64,000 nt of DNA, taken from NCBI RefSeq assembly GCF_005886805.2, contig NZ_CP045429.1, positions 4,124,501 through 4,188,500 of the forward strand. The letters run 5' to 3'. This stretch comes from Pseudoalteromonas rubra (GTDB lineage: Bacteria > Pseudomonadota > Gammaproteobacteria > Enterobacterales > Alteromonadaceae). The notes under the pieces are model-generated. The model did not search any database. It worked only from the letters and a program-made list of their open reading frames with translations, and was not told the DNA's origin. Positions 56,635 through 64,000 of the stretch are shown here, piece by piece (the stretch's first letter is position 1; each line of letters begins with the position of its first letter). A program made the translations under genes and the position numbers.

Positions 56635-59388
56635 TTAGTGGGCTTGTTCCCAGTTGTCGCCATGGTCAGCTTCTACCAGTAACGGAACATCCAACTCGGC
56701 AGCTTCACTCATCAGCTGACACACATGCTCACTATACTGCGCCACTTTGTCGGCCTTAACTTCAAAGACCAGTTCATCGTGCACCTGCATCAGCAGTTTA
56801 ATGTCACTGTCCTGCTGTGTTGCCAGCCACTGAGCCACTTTGATCATGGCCTTTTTAATGATGTCTGCCGCGGTGCCCTGCATCGGGGCATTGATTGCAG
56901 CGCGTTCAGCCGCTTTACGACGTGCACCATTACGGGCTTTAATATCAGGCAGATACAAGCGTCGGCCAAAAAGGGTTTCAACATAACCCTGCTCAGCTGC
57001 CTTCTCGCGCGTTGACTCCATATATTCTAATACGCCCGGGAAGCGTTCAAAGTACTTATCCATATAATGCTGTGCTTCGTGACGCGGAATATCCAGCTGT
57101 CTGGCCAGGCCAAATGCACTCATGCCGTAGATCAGTCCGAAGTTCACCGCCTTGGCTTTGCGACGCATGTCTGACGTCACTTCTTCGAGCGGCACAGAGA
57201 AAACCTCTGAAGCGGTTGCACTGTGAACATCTTTGCCCTCAGCAAACGCATTCAGTAGGCCTGCATCCTGAGACAGGTGTGCCATGATCCGCAGTTCGAT
57301 CTGGCTATAGTCCGCCGCCATGATCACATGATCCTGATCTGCCACAAAGGCCTGACGAATGCGACGTCCGGCTTCGTTGCGGATTGGAATGTTCTGCAAA
57401 TTTGGATCTGTCGAGCTGAGTCGGCCTGTTGCCGTCACGGCCTGGTGATACGAGGTATGCACACGCTGTGTCTGTGCATTAACCATCTTAGGTAGCTTGT
57501 CGGTATAGGTCGATTTCAGTTTGGCCAGACCACGGTGCTCGATGATCAATTTCGGCAGCGGGTAATCATGGGCCAGCTCCTGCAAGACTTCTTCCGCTGT
57601 CGACGGGGCACCTTTGGGTGTTTTCTTTAGCACGGGCAGTTCAAGTTTATCGAACAAAATTGCCTGTAACTGCTTGGTAGAACTAAGGTTAAACTCTTCT
57701 CCGGCCAGCTCGAAAGCTTCCTGTTCCAGCTCTTTGAGTCGCGTTTCAATGGTGTGACTTTGCTGCGCCAGCATATTGCTGTCGATTTTAACACCGGTGC
57801 GTTCAATCTCAGACAACACACTGACCAAAGGCAACTCAATCTCTTCAAAGACGTTTACCAGCGTCGGATGCTGCTGTAATTGCGGCCATAAGTGCTGGTG
57901 CAATCGCAAGGTAATATCGGCATCTTCAGCGGCATAAGGTGCGGCTTTATCAAGTTCAATCTGGTTAAAGGTCAGCTGGTTTTTACCTTTACCGGCAATC
58001 TCTTCAAAACTGATATTTTTATGACCCAGATACTTCAGTGCCAGCGAGTCCATATCATGGCGCGTGCCCACACTATTGAAGACGTAAGACTCCAGCATAG
58101 TGTCAAAGGCAATACCATTGAGCTCCAGCCCGGCACGTGCCAATACGCTCTTGTCGTATTTGAGGTTTTGCCCGACCTTTTTATGTTTGGGATCCGCCAG
58201 GATCGGACCAATCAGCTCAAACACCAGCGCCTTATCCAGCTGTTCAGGTGCGCCCATATAGTCATGACCCAGCGGCAGATACGCAGCTTCACCTGCGGCA
58301 ACAGCAAAGCTCATACCGACCAGCTCAGCCTGCATATAGTCCAGGCTGGTGGTTTCCGTATCAAAGGCAAACAGTTCAGCGTCACGCAGCTTGTCCAGCC
58401 AGCGATCCAATTGTGCTCGCTCCAGGATAGTCTCATACGCAACCTCTACCGGTGGCGTCACCAATGACGCTTGCTCTGTATCAGCAGCCGTTTCTGGTGC
58501 ACTTTGACCATCCAGCAACTCAGCAAGCCAGCGTTTGAACTCACACTGTCCATACAGCGCGATCAGCTGATCTTTATCCATCTCCTGGATCTTGAACTGT
58601 TCCAGGTCCTGCTCAACCTCACAGTCCAGTTTGATGGTCGCCAACTCATAGGATAATTTAAGCTGTGCTTCATTTTCGGTCAGCTTTTTCGACATGGTCT
58701 TGGAGCCACGGAAACCCAGATCGGCGATTTTGTCCAGGTTAGCGTAAAGCTCGTCAATCGACCCCAACCCCTGAAGCATCGCCAGCGCCGTTTTTTCACC
58801 CACACCAGGCACGCCCGGGATGTTATCTACTTTGTCGCCCATCAGCGCCAGATAGTCGATGATCAATTCCGGTCCAATGCCAAATTTATCCACCACCCCT
58901 TGTGGGTCCAAAATGGTGTTAGTCATGGTATTGATCAGAGTCACATGCTCATTGACCAGCTGAGCCATGTCTTTATCACCAGTGCTGATCAGCACATGTC
59001 TTTGTTGCTCAGACGCCAAACGGGAAAAAGTGCCAATGACATCATCCGCCTCTACCCCTTCAATACTGACCAGGGGCAGGCCCATGGCACGAATAATATC
59101 GTGGATCGGCGCGATCTGGGTGCGCAGATCATCCGGCATAGGTGGACGATGTGCTTTATATTCACTGTACATCTCATTTCTGAAAGTCGGCCCTTTGGCA
59201 TCAAACACCACCACCATATGGCTGGGCTGATATTGCTTGAGCAAGCTTTTCAGCATGTTGATGACACCATAGATGGCGCCTGTGGCTTCTCCTTTTGAGT
59301 TAGTCAGGTGCGGTGGCGCATGATACGCGCGAAATAAGTACGACGAACCATCGACCAGGATCAGCGGGTTTTCAGGGATCTGAGACAT
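56635..59388 (-). CDS. polA: DNA polymerase I
   Basis: A 917-residue enzyme, close to the E. coli length, used in Okazaki fragment processing and repair. The N-terminal 5'-3' exonuclease ([44 protein letters not shown]) is followed by a 3'-5' exonuclease domain ([13 protein letters not shown], intact acidic residues) and the family A polymerase with [35 protein letters not shown] and VHDELVFEV. It is a single-gene unit with a terminator downstream. Confidence 0.98.
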   Translation of the reverse strand: MSQIPENPLILVDGSSYLFRAYHAPPHLTNSKGEATGAIYGVINMLKSLLKQYQPSHMVVVFDAKGPTFRNEMYSEYKAHRPPMPDDLRTQIAPIHDIIRAMGLPLVSIEGVEADDVIGTFSRLASEQQRHVLISTGDKDMAQLVNEHVTLINTMTNTILDPQGVVDKFGIGPELIIDYLALMGDKVDNIPGVPGVGEKTALAMLQGLGSIDELYANLDKIADLGFRGSKTMSKKLTENEAQLKLSYELATIKLDCEVEQDLEQFKIQEMDKDQLIALYGQCEFKRWLAELLDGQSAPETAADTEQASLVTPPVEVAYETILERAQLDRWLDKLRDAELFAFDTETTSLDYMQAELVGMSFAVAAGEAAYLPLGHDYMGAPEQLDKALVFELIGPILADPKHKKVGQNLKYDKSVLARAGLELNGIAFDTMLESYVFNSVGTRHDMDSLALKYLGHKNISFEEIAGKGKNQLTFNQIELDKAAPYAAEDADITLRLHQHLWPQLQQHPTLVNVFEEIELPLVSVLSEIERTGVKIDSNMLAQQSHTIETRLKELEQEAFELAGEEFNLSSTKQLQAILFDKLELPVLKKTPKGAPSTAEEVLQELAHDYPLPKLIIEHRGLAKLKSTYTDKLPKMVNAQTQRVHTSYHQAVTATGRLSSTDPNLQNIPIRNEAGRRIRQAFVADQDHVIMAADYSQIELRIMAHLSQDAGLLNAFAEGKDVHSATASEVFSVPLEEVTSDMRRKAKAVNFGLIYGMSAFGLARQLDIPRHEAQHYMDKYFERFPGVLEYMESTREKAAEQGYVETLFGRRLYLPDIKARNGARRKAAERAAINAPMQGTAADIIKKAMIKVAQWLATQQDSDIKLLMQVHDELVFEVKADKVAQYSEHVCQLMSEAAELDVPLLVEADHGDNWEQAH

Positions 59389-59822
59389 AGTTATTGGGAT
59401 CCTAAAATTGGAAGTTTTAAATCTGGGTTAGCATGCCATAAGGGCGAGCATAAAACGAGTCTGATACAATCCAAAACGGCTCATGAAAAATGGGGATGGC
59501 CTGTGGATAACTTTGTAGATAAACAGGGGCTATCGGCCCAAATCTCAAAAAAAGATCTAGGAAAGATATGTAAAACAATGAATATAAAAGGAAATTTCTT
59601 TTTACTCTTTTATATGCTTTAAGCTAAGATTGTGGACAGTGACTTTGGAGTCAGTTTACAGCCAGTGACTGAGTGGCTATAAATTCACCGCTTTTCCTCA
59701 GGCGGAGGCGTATACTAACACAAACGATCAAAGATCAAAGCAGATCCTTTATATTTTTTTCTTACTAGCGTAATGACAAAATTGCATATATTGAAATTTA
59801 AAGACCTTAAAAGGAGATCCCG
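59389..59822. other. Divergent promoter region polA / elbB with DnaA-box-like sites
   Basis: No gene is supported in these 434 bases. TGTGGATAA (59502-59510) is an exact DnaA box (reverse of TTATCCACA) and TGTAGATAA (59514-59522), one mismatch away, follows in tandem. Three GATC sites and an AT-rich run occur near 59726-59762. The promoters of polA and elbB must lie here. Confidence 0.5.
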
Positions 59823-60473
59823 ATGAAACAAGTAGCGATCATTTTAAGCGGTTGTGGCGTCTTTGACGGTGCTGAGATCCATGAATCTGTACTCACTATG
59901 CTGCACCTTGAGCGCCAGGGCGCCCGTTATCAGTGCTTTGCACCGGACATTGAGCAGCATCATGTGATCAACCATCTCACCGGCGAAGAGCAGGATGAGC
60001 AACGCAATGTTCGAGTAGAAGCTGCACGCATTGCCCGTGGCGACGTGGCGTCACTGGATACACTCGATGCCAGTGCCTTTGACGCATTGATCTTACCCGG
60101 CGGCTTTGGTGTAGCTAAAAACCTCTCTGACTTTGCTTTCAAGGGCGCTCAGTCTAGCGTTCTGGCTGCAGTCAAAGAAAGTTGTCAGGCTTTTAACCAA
60201 CTCGGAAAACCGATTGCTTATTTATGTATTGCACCCGCGCTGATTGGTCATATCCACCCTGCTGGCACGCTTGCTACCATTGGTAATGACGAGGCCACCG
60301 CACAGGCAGTTGAAGCTTTAGGTGCCAGTCACGTGAATTGTGGTGTCGCTGATATCGTGGTCGATGATACACACAAAGTGATCAGCACACCGGCTTACAT
60401 GCTTGCAGGCTCTATCAGTGAAGCATCCGCTGGCATTGAAAAGGCCGTGCAAAAGCTACTTGAGTTCGCATAA
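59823..60473 (+). CDS. elbB: Isoprenoid biosynthesis glyoxalase ElbB
   Basis: A 216-residue DJ-1/PfpI-superfamily protein (ElbB/GlxB). The opening VAIILSGCGVFDGAEIHESVLTML, the segment DALILPGGFGVAKNLSDFAFKG, and the nucleophile elbow YLCIAPALIG with the reactive Cys are all characteristic. Glyoxalase activity has been reported for E. coli ElbB; the link to isoprenoids is by old genetic evidence. A very strong AAGGAG site precedes the ATG. Confidence 0.92.
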   Translation: MKQVAIILSGCGVFDGAEIHESVLTMLHLERQGARYQCFAPDIEQHHVINHLTGEEQDEQRNVRVEAARIARGDVASLDTLDASAFDALILPGGFGVAKNLSDFAFKGAQSSVLAAVKESCQAFNQLGKPIAYLCIAPALIGHIHPAGTLATIGNDEATAQAVEALGASHVNCGVADIVVDDTHKVISTPAYMLAGSISEASAGIEKAVQKLLEFA

Positions 60474-60673
60474 GTCGAAGCTTAGGCGGTGACACGCCGC
60501 CTATCTCTGCGCTTTATGCTCAAAAAACCAGCAAAACTGCGAAATTTCTCCTCACTGAACCCAACGATTTTTTGCCCTAACGCAATAAATTTTATTTTTT
60601 AGTCGCTTATAATCAAGTTTACGTTTTATAAATTAGTTGGTGACGTTATAATCGGCTTAATTCCGTCATCCAT

Positions 60674-60687
60674 CGTGATAGATCACG
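60674..60687 (+). promoter_or_regulatory. 14-bp dyad just upstream of the cytochrome c5 gene
   Basis: CGTGAT-AG-ATCACG is a perfect 6-bp dyad with a 2-bp centre, 24 bases before the ATG. The half-site resembles CRP/FNR halves but the spacing is too short for either. It could be a repressor operator or an RNA hairpin in the leader. Confidence 0.35.
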
Positions 60688-60711
60688 TTCAATTTGAAGT
60701 GAGCAAGGTAA

Positions 60712-61101
60712 ATGAAGAAACTTTCAGCAGCACTGTTATTGCTATCTACTGCGGCAATCGCACAGCCATTCGACAATTCTTTAACTGAAGAAGCGATTAA
60801 AAAGCGCCTTGAGCCGGTTGGCTCGGTCTACTTGGCGGGTGCCGAAGATACTGCTGCAGCGGCCCCTACTGGCCCACGTACAGGCGAGCAAGTGTATCAA
60901 GCTTCCTGTTTCGCGTGTCATGGCACTGGCGCACTGGGTGCACCTAAAACAGCTGATGACTGGGCACCACGTCTTGCTAAAGGCAACGACGTACTGCTAG
61001 ACCACGCGATCAATGGCTTCAATGCCATGCCTCCTCGTGGTACGTGTATGGACTGTAGCGATGACGAAATTGCAGCAGCCATCGATTTTATGATTAAGTA
61101 A
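60712..61101 (+). CDS. Cytochrome c5 family protein
   Basis: A 129-residue periplasmic monoheme cytochrome. A signal peptide (cut near AIA-QPFD) and an Ala/Pro-rich linker precede the heme motif CFACHGTGALGAPKTADDWAPR, with the Met ligand in NAMPPRGTCMDCSDDE; the extra CMDC pair is typical of cytochrome c5. It carries electrons in the respiratory chain. The start has AAGGTAA upstream. Confidence 0.93.
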   Translation: MKKLSAALLLLSTAAIAQPFDNSLTEEAIKKRLEPVGSVYLAGAEDTAAAAPTGPRTGEQVYQASCFACHGTGALGAPKTADDWAPRLAKGNDVLLDHAINGFNAMPPRGTCMDCSDDEIAAAIDFMIK

Positions 61102-61114
61102 ATAATCATCGCTT

Positions 61115-61135
61115 GGGGATGGGCAATACATCCCC
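61115..61135 (+). terminator. Hairpin after the cytochrome c5 gene
   Basis: GGGGATG (61115-61121) pairs with CATCCCC (61129-61135) around a 7-nt loop, 14 bases past the stop. Only a short T-rich stretch follows. Confidence 0.5.
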
Positions 61136-61259
61136 TTCAATAGGCGCCTCTTGTCGCAAAGTTCACGACAAATATCACCATATTGTTATTAAAATTTTGC
61201 ACTTGACCCCTCATTGTAAAAATGAAAATATAAGAACAATAAATAGACAATAACAACTC

Positions 61260-63845
61260 TTGGTTTCATCATTGGAAGATCCCAGCGTCTTAGTTCGCAA
61301 ACTGACTCGGAAAAACCATCGTTTAGAGTCCTTGCTGAAAAAATACAAACAACACTCTCACTTGCAGCATGCCCTGATCCAGTTATCCGAGCAGGCCAGC
61401 ACAGTTGCGGAGTTGACGCTGCTATATCCCGCGATCCATAGCATTTTAGAGCAATACTTACCGAGCAAAAGCTTTTATGTTGTGCTGCAAAACCAGTTCA
61501 CTCAGGGGCTGGAGCTGTCTTATTTTGTCGATGAAAAAGATGGCATTTCAGTGCCGCTGCATGAAGCAAACCACTTCAGCCAGGGCATAACGGGCTACGT
61601 TTTTAAGAACCGACAGACTTTGTACCTCAAGCGCCAGCAGATGGAGCAAATGAGTGCACAAGGCTTGTTTAAAGCACTCGGCACTCAGGCTGAGCACTGG
61701 GTCGGTGTGCCTATTTTCCGCGAAAAAACCATTATCGGTGTCATGGTGTCACAAAACTATGCGCCGGATCAGCATTACAGTGAGCAGCAGGTAGAATTAC
61801 TCGAAGTCATGTCCCTGTACCTGGCAACCGCCATTGAACGGGTTAAAAAGCGCGAGTTGTTAGAATCTGAAGTTAAAATTCGTACCCGTGCTCTAATGCA
61901 AAGTAACGAGGCACTTAATACTGAAATAGAGCAACGTAAGCGGGCACTGGAACGCCAGCAAATCCTCTTTAAAATCGCGGAGCTAGCGACTCAGTTCAGT
62001 GATATCGACGATGTATACCAGCAAGTTCACCAGATCATGCGGTCCATTACCTTTGCTGATAACCTGTTTATCGCATTGCATGACAAGGCCTCAGACTGGC
62101 TCAGCTTCCCGTACAGCGTGGATGAGATGACTCAGTACAAACCGCGTCCATTTGCCAATGGTTACAGCGAGTTAGTGATCACCACTGAACGCAGTCAACT
62201 GATAGATACCAAGCGGGCACAGGTATTGATCGACAATGAAATCGTCAAACGCCCGGACAATTATCAGCTACAAAACGCGGCAACCAGCTGGCTGGGCGCA
62301 CCGCTGAAAACTGCCAAAGGGGTCATTGGTCTCATTGCCTGCCAGGCATATAACCATGAGTACGAATATAATCACGAGGATGTTGAATTAATTTCATTTG
62401 TCTCGAATCAAATCGCCTCAGTGTTACAAACGCATCTCGCCAACCAGGCGCTCAAGGCCAGTAATCTGGAACTGGAGCATCGGGTCGCGGAAAAAACCAA
62501 AGAATTGCGCCAGACCAATTTACATTTGCAGATGCAAATCGAGGAAAGAAAAAAGATTGAGCAGCAACTCTATCATGATGCCCACCATGACCCGCTGACG
62601 ACGCTGCCCAACCGGTTGTTATTTTTGACTCAGCTGGAAAAAACCTTACAAAAGTACCAACGTTATCCGGAAAATAATTTTGCCGTGCTGTTTATCGACC
62701 TGGATAAATTCAAGGACATCAACGATGAGCTTGGGCATCAGGCAGGTGATCAGTTTTTAATCTGGGTCAGTAAAGCATTTTCAGAATGCATTCGTGAGCA
62801 CGACTTATTAGCCCGTCTGGCGGGAGATGAGTTTGTGATCCTGCTGGATCATCTGAGCGATCGCCAGCAAGCAGAAGACGTTGCAAAACGCCTGATCAGA
62901 GTCATGCAACAACCATTCTGCATGAAAGGCCTGTGCATGCAAAGTGGTGCCAGTATTGGTATCACTTATAGCAACAAAGACTACAAAGATACCGACGAGA
63001 TTATCCGCGATGCCGACGCCGCCATGTACTACGCTAAAAATGCCGGTCGCGGTCGTTATGAGTTTTATCACCCGCTGCTCAGCGCTGCCAGCACACAAAG
63101 TAAACAAACGGAATACCACCACCTGAGTGCCCTGCCGATCCATTTTCGCAGCACTGAAATTGTCAATATGGCCAACCATGGTCAGCACATTGTGATGCTC
63201 GAAGCCTTTGGCGAACACCCGGTTCTGGGTAGCACCAGCTTCGATATCCTCAAGAAATTTGCAGCGGCTAAGGATGAGCAGCTAAAAATAGAAATGCAAT
63301 TGCTCGGCCAGGCACTCGAACAGGCCGGGCGCGTCGCCAAAGCGCACACTGCCGATGTGCTGTTTGCCTGCTCCTGTGCGATCCTCGAAAGCACCACTTT
63401 TACAGAGCTTAAACAATTATTGAGTCAACGCACCAGCCACCTGAGCCTGTTGTTTGATGAAAGCGAAATCCGCTACGCCTCCAGTATGCAGCTCGAAAAC
63501 CTCAAAGAGCTGTGCAGCCTGGGTATCGCCGTGGGCCTCAATGATTTTGCCAAAGATCGCTGCGATCTGGCGCTGCTCAGTCAAATTGATTTTAAATATC
63601 TGCTGCTCAGCTCAACATTCAGCAAACGGGTGCTGCAGCAAAACAGCTATGATGTGCAATTGCAGGGGATCCTTGCAGTAACGGCTCTGAAAGCCATTCA
63701 GGTCATCGCCAAGGGCCCTGCAATCCTGAACTTCAGAAGTTTACTGGAACGCCACGGCCTGAGTTTATTTTTTGGTAAACAACAGAGCTTATCGAGCACT
63801 AAGCCAAGCGAAATGCCCTCCTCACACGAATCTCTGCCGCTTTAA
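61260..63845 (+). CDS. GAF-GAF-GGDEF protein with degenerate EAL-like domain
   Basis: An 861-residue cytoplasmic signalling protein. An N-terminal coiled coil precedes a GAF domain (about 40-200), a second coiled coil, a second GAF (about 235-395), and a GGDEF domain (about 440-600) whose active-site motif reads RLAGDEF, an accepted variant, with an RxxD inhibition site (REHD) five residues before it. The C-terminal 220 residues look like an EAL domain but have EAF where EAL belongs and NDFAKD for DDFG, so phosphodiesterase activity is unlikely. It should make cyclic di-GMP in response to a bound ligand. The TTG start is uncertain; no good ribosome site is seen. Confidence 0.85.
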   Translation: MVSSLEDPSVLVRKLTRKNHRLESLLKKYKQHSHLQHALIQLSEQASTVAELTLLYPAIHSILEQYLPSKSFYVVLQNQFTQGLELSYFVDEKDGISVPLHEANHFSQGITGYVFKNRQTLYLKRQQMEQMSAQGLFKALGTQAEHWVGVPIFREKTIIGVMVSQNYAPDQHYSEQQVELLEVMSLYLATAIERVKKRELLESEVKIRTRALMQSNEALNTEIEQRKRALERQQILFKIAELATQFSDIDDVYQQVHQIMRSITFADNLFIALHDKASDWLSFPYSVDEMTQYKPRPFANGYSELVITTERSQLIDTKRAQVLIDNEIVKRPDNYQLQNAATSWLGAPLKTAKGVIGLIACQAYNHEYEYNHEDVELISFVSNQIASVLQTHLANQALKASNLELEHRVAEKTKELRQTNLHLQMQIEERKKIEQQLYHDAHHDPLTTLPNRLLFLTQLEKTLQKYQRYPENNFAVLFIDLDKFKDINDELGHQAGDQFLIWVSKAFSECIREHDLLARLAGDEFVILLDHLSDRQQAEDVAKRLIRVMQQPFCMKGLCMQSGASIGITYSNKDYKDTDEIIRDADAAMYYAKNAGRGRYEFYHPLLSAASTQSKQTEYHHLSALPIHFRSTEIVNMANHGQHIVMLEAFGEHPVLGSTSFDILKKFAAAKDEQLKIEMQLLGQALEQAGRVAKAHTADVLFACSCAILESTTFTELKQLLSQRTSHLSLLFDESEIRYASSMQLENLKELCSLGIAVGLNDFAKDRCDLALLSQIDFKYLLLSSTFSKRVLQQNSYDVQLQGILAVTALKAIQVIAKGPAILNFRSLLERHGLSLFFGKQQSLSSTKPSEMPSSHESLPL

Positions 63846-64000
63846 CGTTTCAGCATCGCACGCAGGTTCGCAACCCTGGCCTGACCTTTCTCCATACGTT
63901 CAGACTGCGACTGTACGGGTTTTTTGCCCTCACTTTGAATGTCATCTTGCGGCATTTCCTGCACAAACCGGCTGAGCTCAGGTGTGATCTGCTCACCAAA
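63842..64000 (-). CDS. rep: ATP-dependent DNA helicase Rep, C-terminal end (cut by window edge)
   Basis: The last 52 codons of a leftward gene: FGEQITPELSRFVQEMPQDD, then SERMEKGQARVANLRAMLKR and stop. This matches the C-terminus of Rep (E. coli has LFGE, ELSRFVEELPQDDL and ERMQKGQSHLANLKAM). Rep clears proteins ahead of replication forks. The rest lies outside the window. Its stop overlaps that of the GGDEF gene by four bases. Confidence 0.85.
   Translation of the reverse strand, partial: FGEQITPELSRFVQEMPQDDIQSEGKKPVQSQSERMEKGQARVANLRAMLKR

Noticed and set aside
59700..59770. Replication origin
   Set aside because: GATC sites, AT-rich bases and two DnaA-like boxes occur upstream of polA, but there are too few boxes, no 13-mer array, and no dnaA, mnmG or parAB genes beside it.

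Overview
The window looks like chromosome of a marine gammaproteobacterium of the Alteromonadales, most likely Pseudoalteromonas. This rests on gene content and order: groEL-groES-fxsA-cutA-dsbD-aroQ-accB-accC in one block, polA near engB and yihI, a full EF-P beta-lysylation set, and families common in that group (TIGR03899, TIGR04219, DUF2333, DUF3369, DUF3016, an L-amino-acid-oxidase-like flavoprotein). No rRNA, tRNA, CRISPR array or intact prophage was seen. Most genes are ordinary core genes with clear Shine-Dalgarno sites.

Layout. 1-5.9 kb: end of a DUF3369 response regulator, a two-gene TIGR03899 operon, a leftward copper-chaperone/DUF2333/beta-barrel operon, and a PspA-PspC-membrane protein operon behind a possible sigma-54 promoter. 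6-15 kb: dusA, galE, a TolB-like propeller, prkB, yjjX-yjjG, and rnr-rlmB. 15-24 kb: hybrid histidine kinase, EamA transporter plus glycerophosphodiesterase, a chemoreceptor, then epmA, efp and epmB. 24-31.4 kb: a leftward RND efflux operon (lipoprotein, adaptor, pump) and the flavoprotein oxidase. 32-39.5 kb: a leftward envelope-stress cluster resembling E. coli yjfIJKL (DUF2170, PspA/IM30, DUF2491, DUF350), joined by a membrane-embedded spermidine-synthase-like protein, a ribbon-helix-helix-like protein, two lipoproteins and a Spo0M-like protein. 39.5-42.3 kb: an AT-rich patch with an IS3-type transposase scar and a large secreted lysozyme-like protein with a chitin-binding-like tail. 42.4-50 kb: chaperonins, fxsA, cutA, dsbD, aroQ, accBC. 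50-64 kb: EamA transporter, yihI, a methyltransferase, cytochrome c4, engB, yceI, polA, elbB, cytochrome c5, a GAF-GGDEF-EAL-like protein, and the C-terminus of Rep helicase.

The most interesting non-coding feature is on the minus strand at about 53142-52843. It is a 300-nt gene-free stretch with nine GGA motifs, one in a small hairpin loop, ending in a strong intrinsic terminator. It has a promoter-like pair at its 5' end and, about 180 bp upstream, an inverted repeat resembling the UvrY/GacA site. That is the architecture of a CsrB/RsmZ-type RNA that titrates CsrA. The second highlight is the yjf-like cluster, preceded by two copies of a perfect 13-bp dyad (GACATAWTATGTC). The ribbon-helix-helix-like protein encoded at the end of that operon is a natural candidate to bind them.
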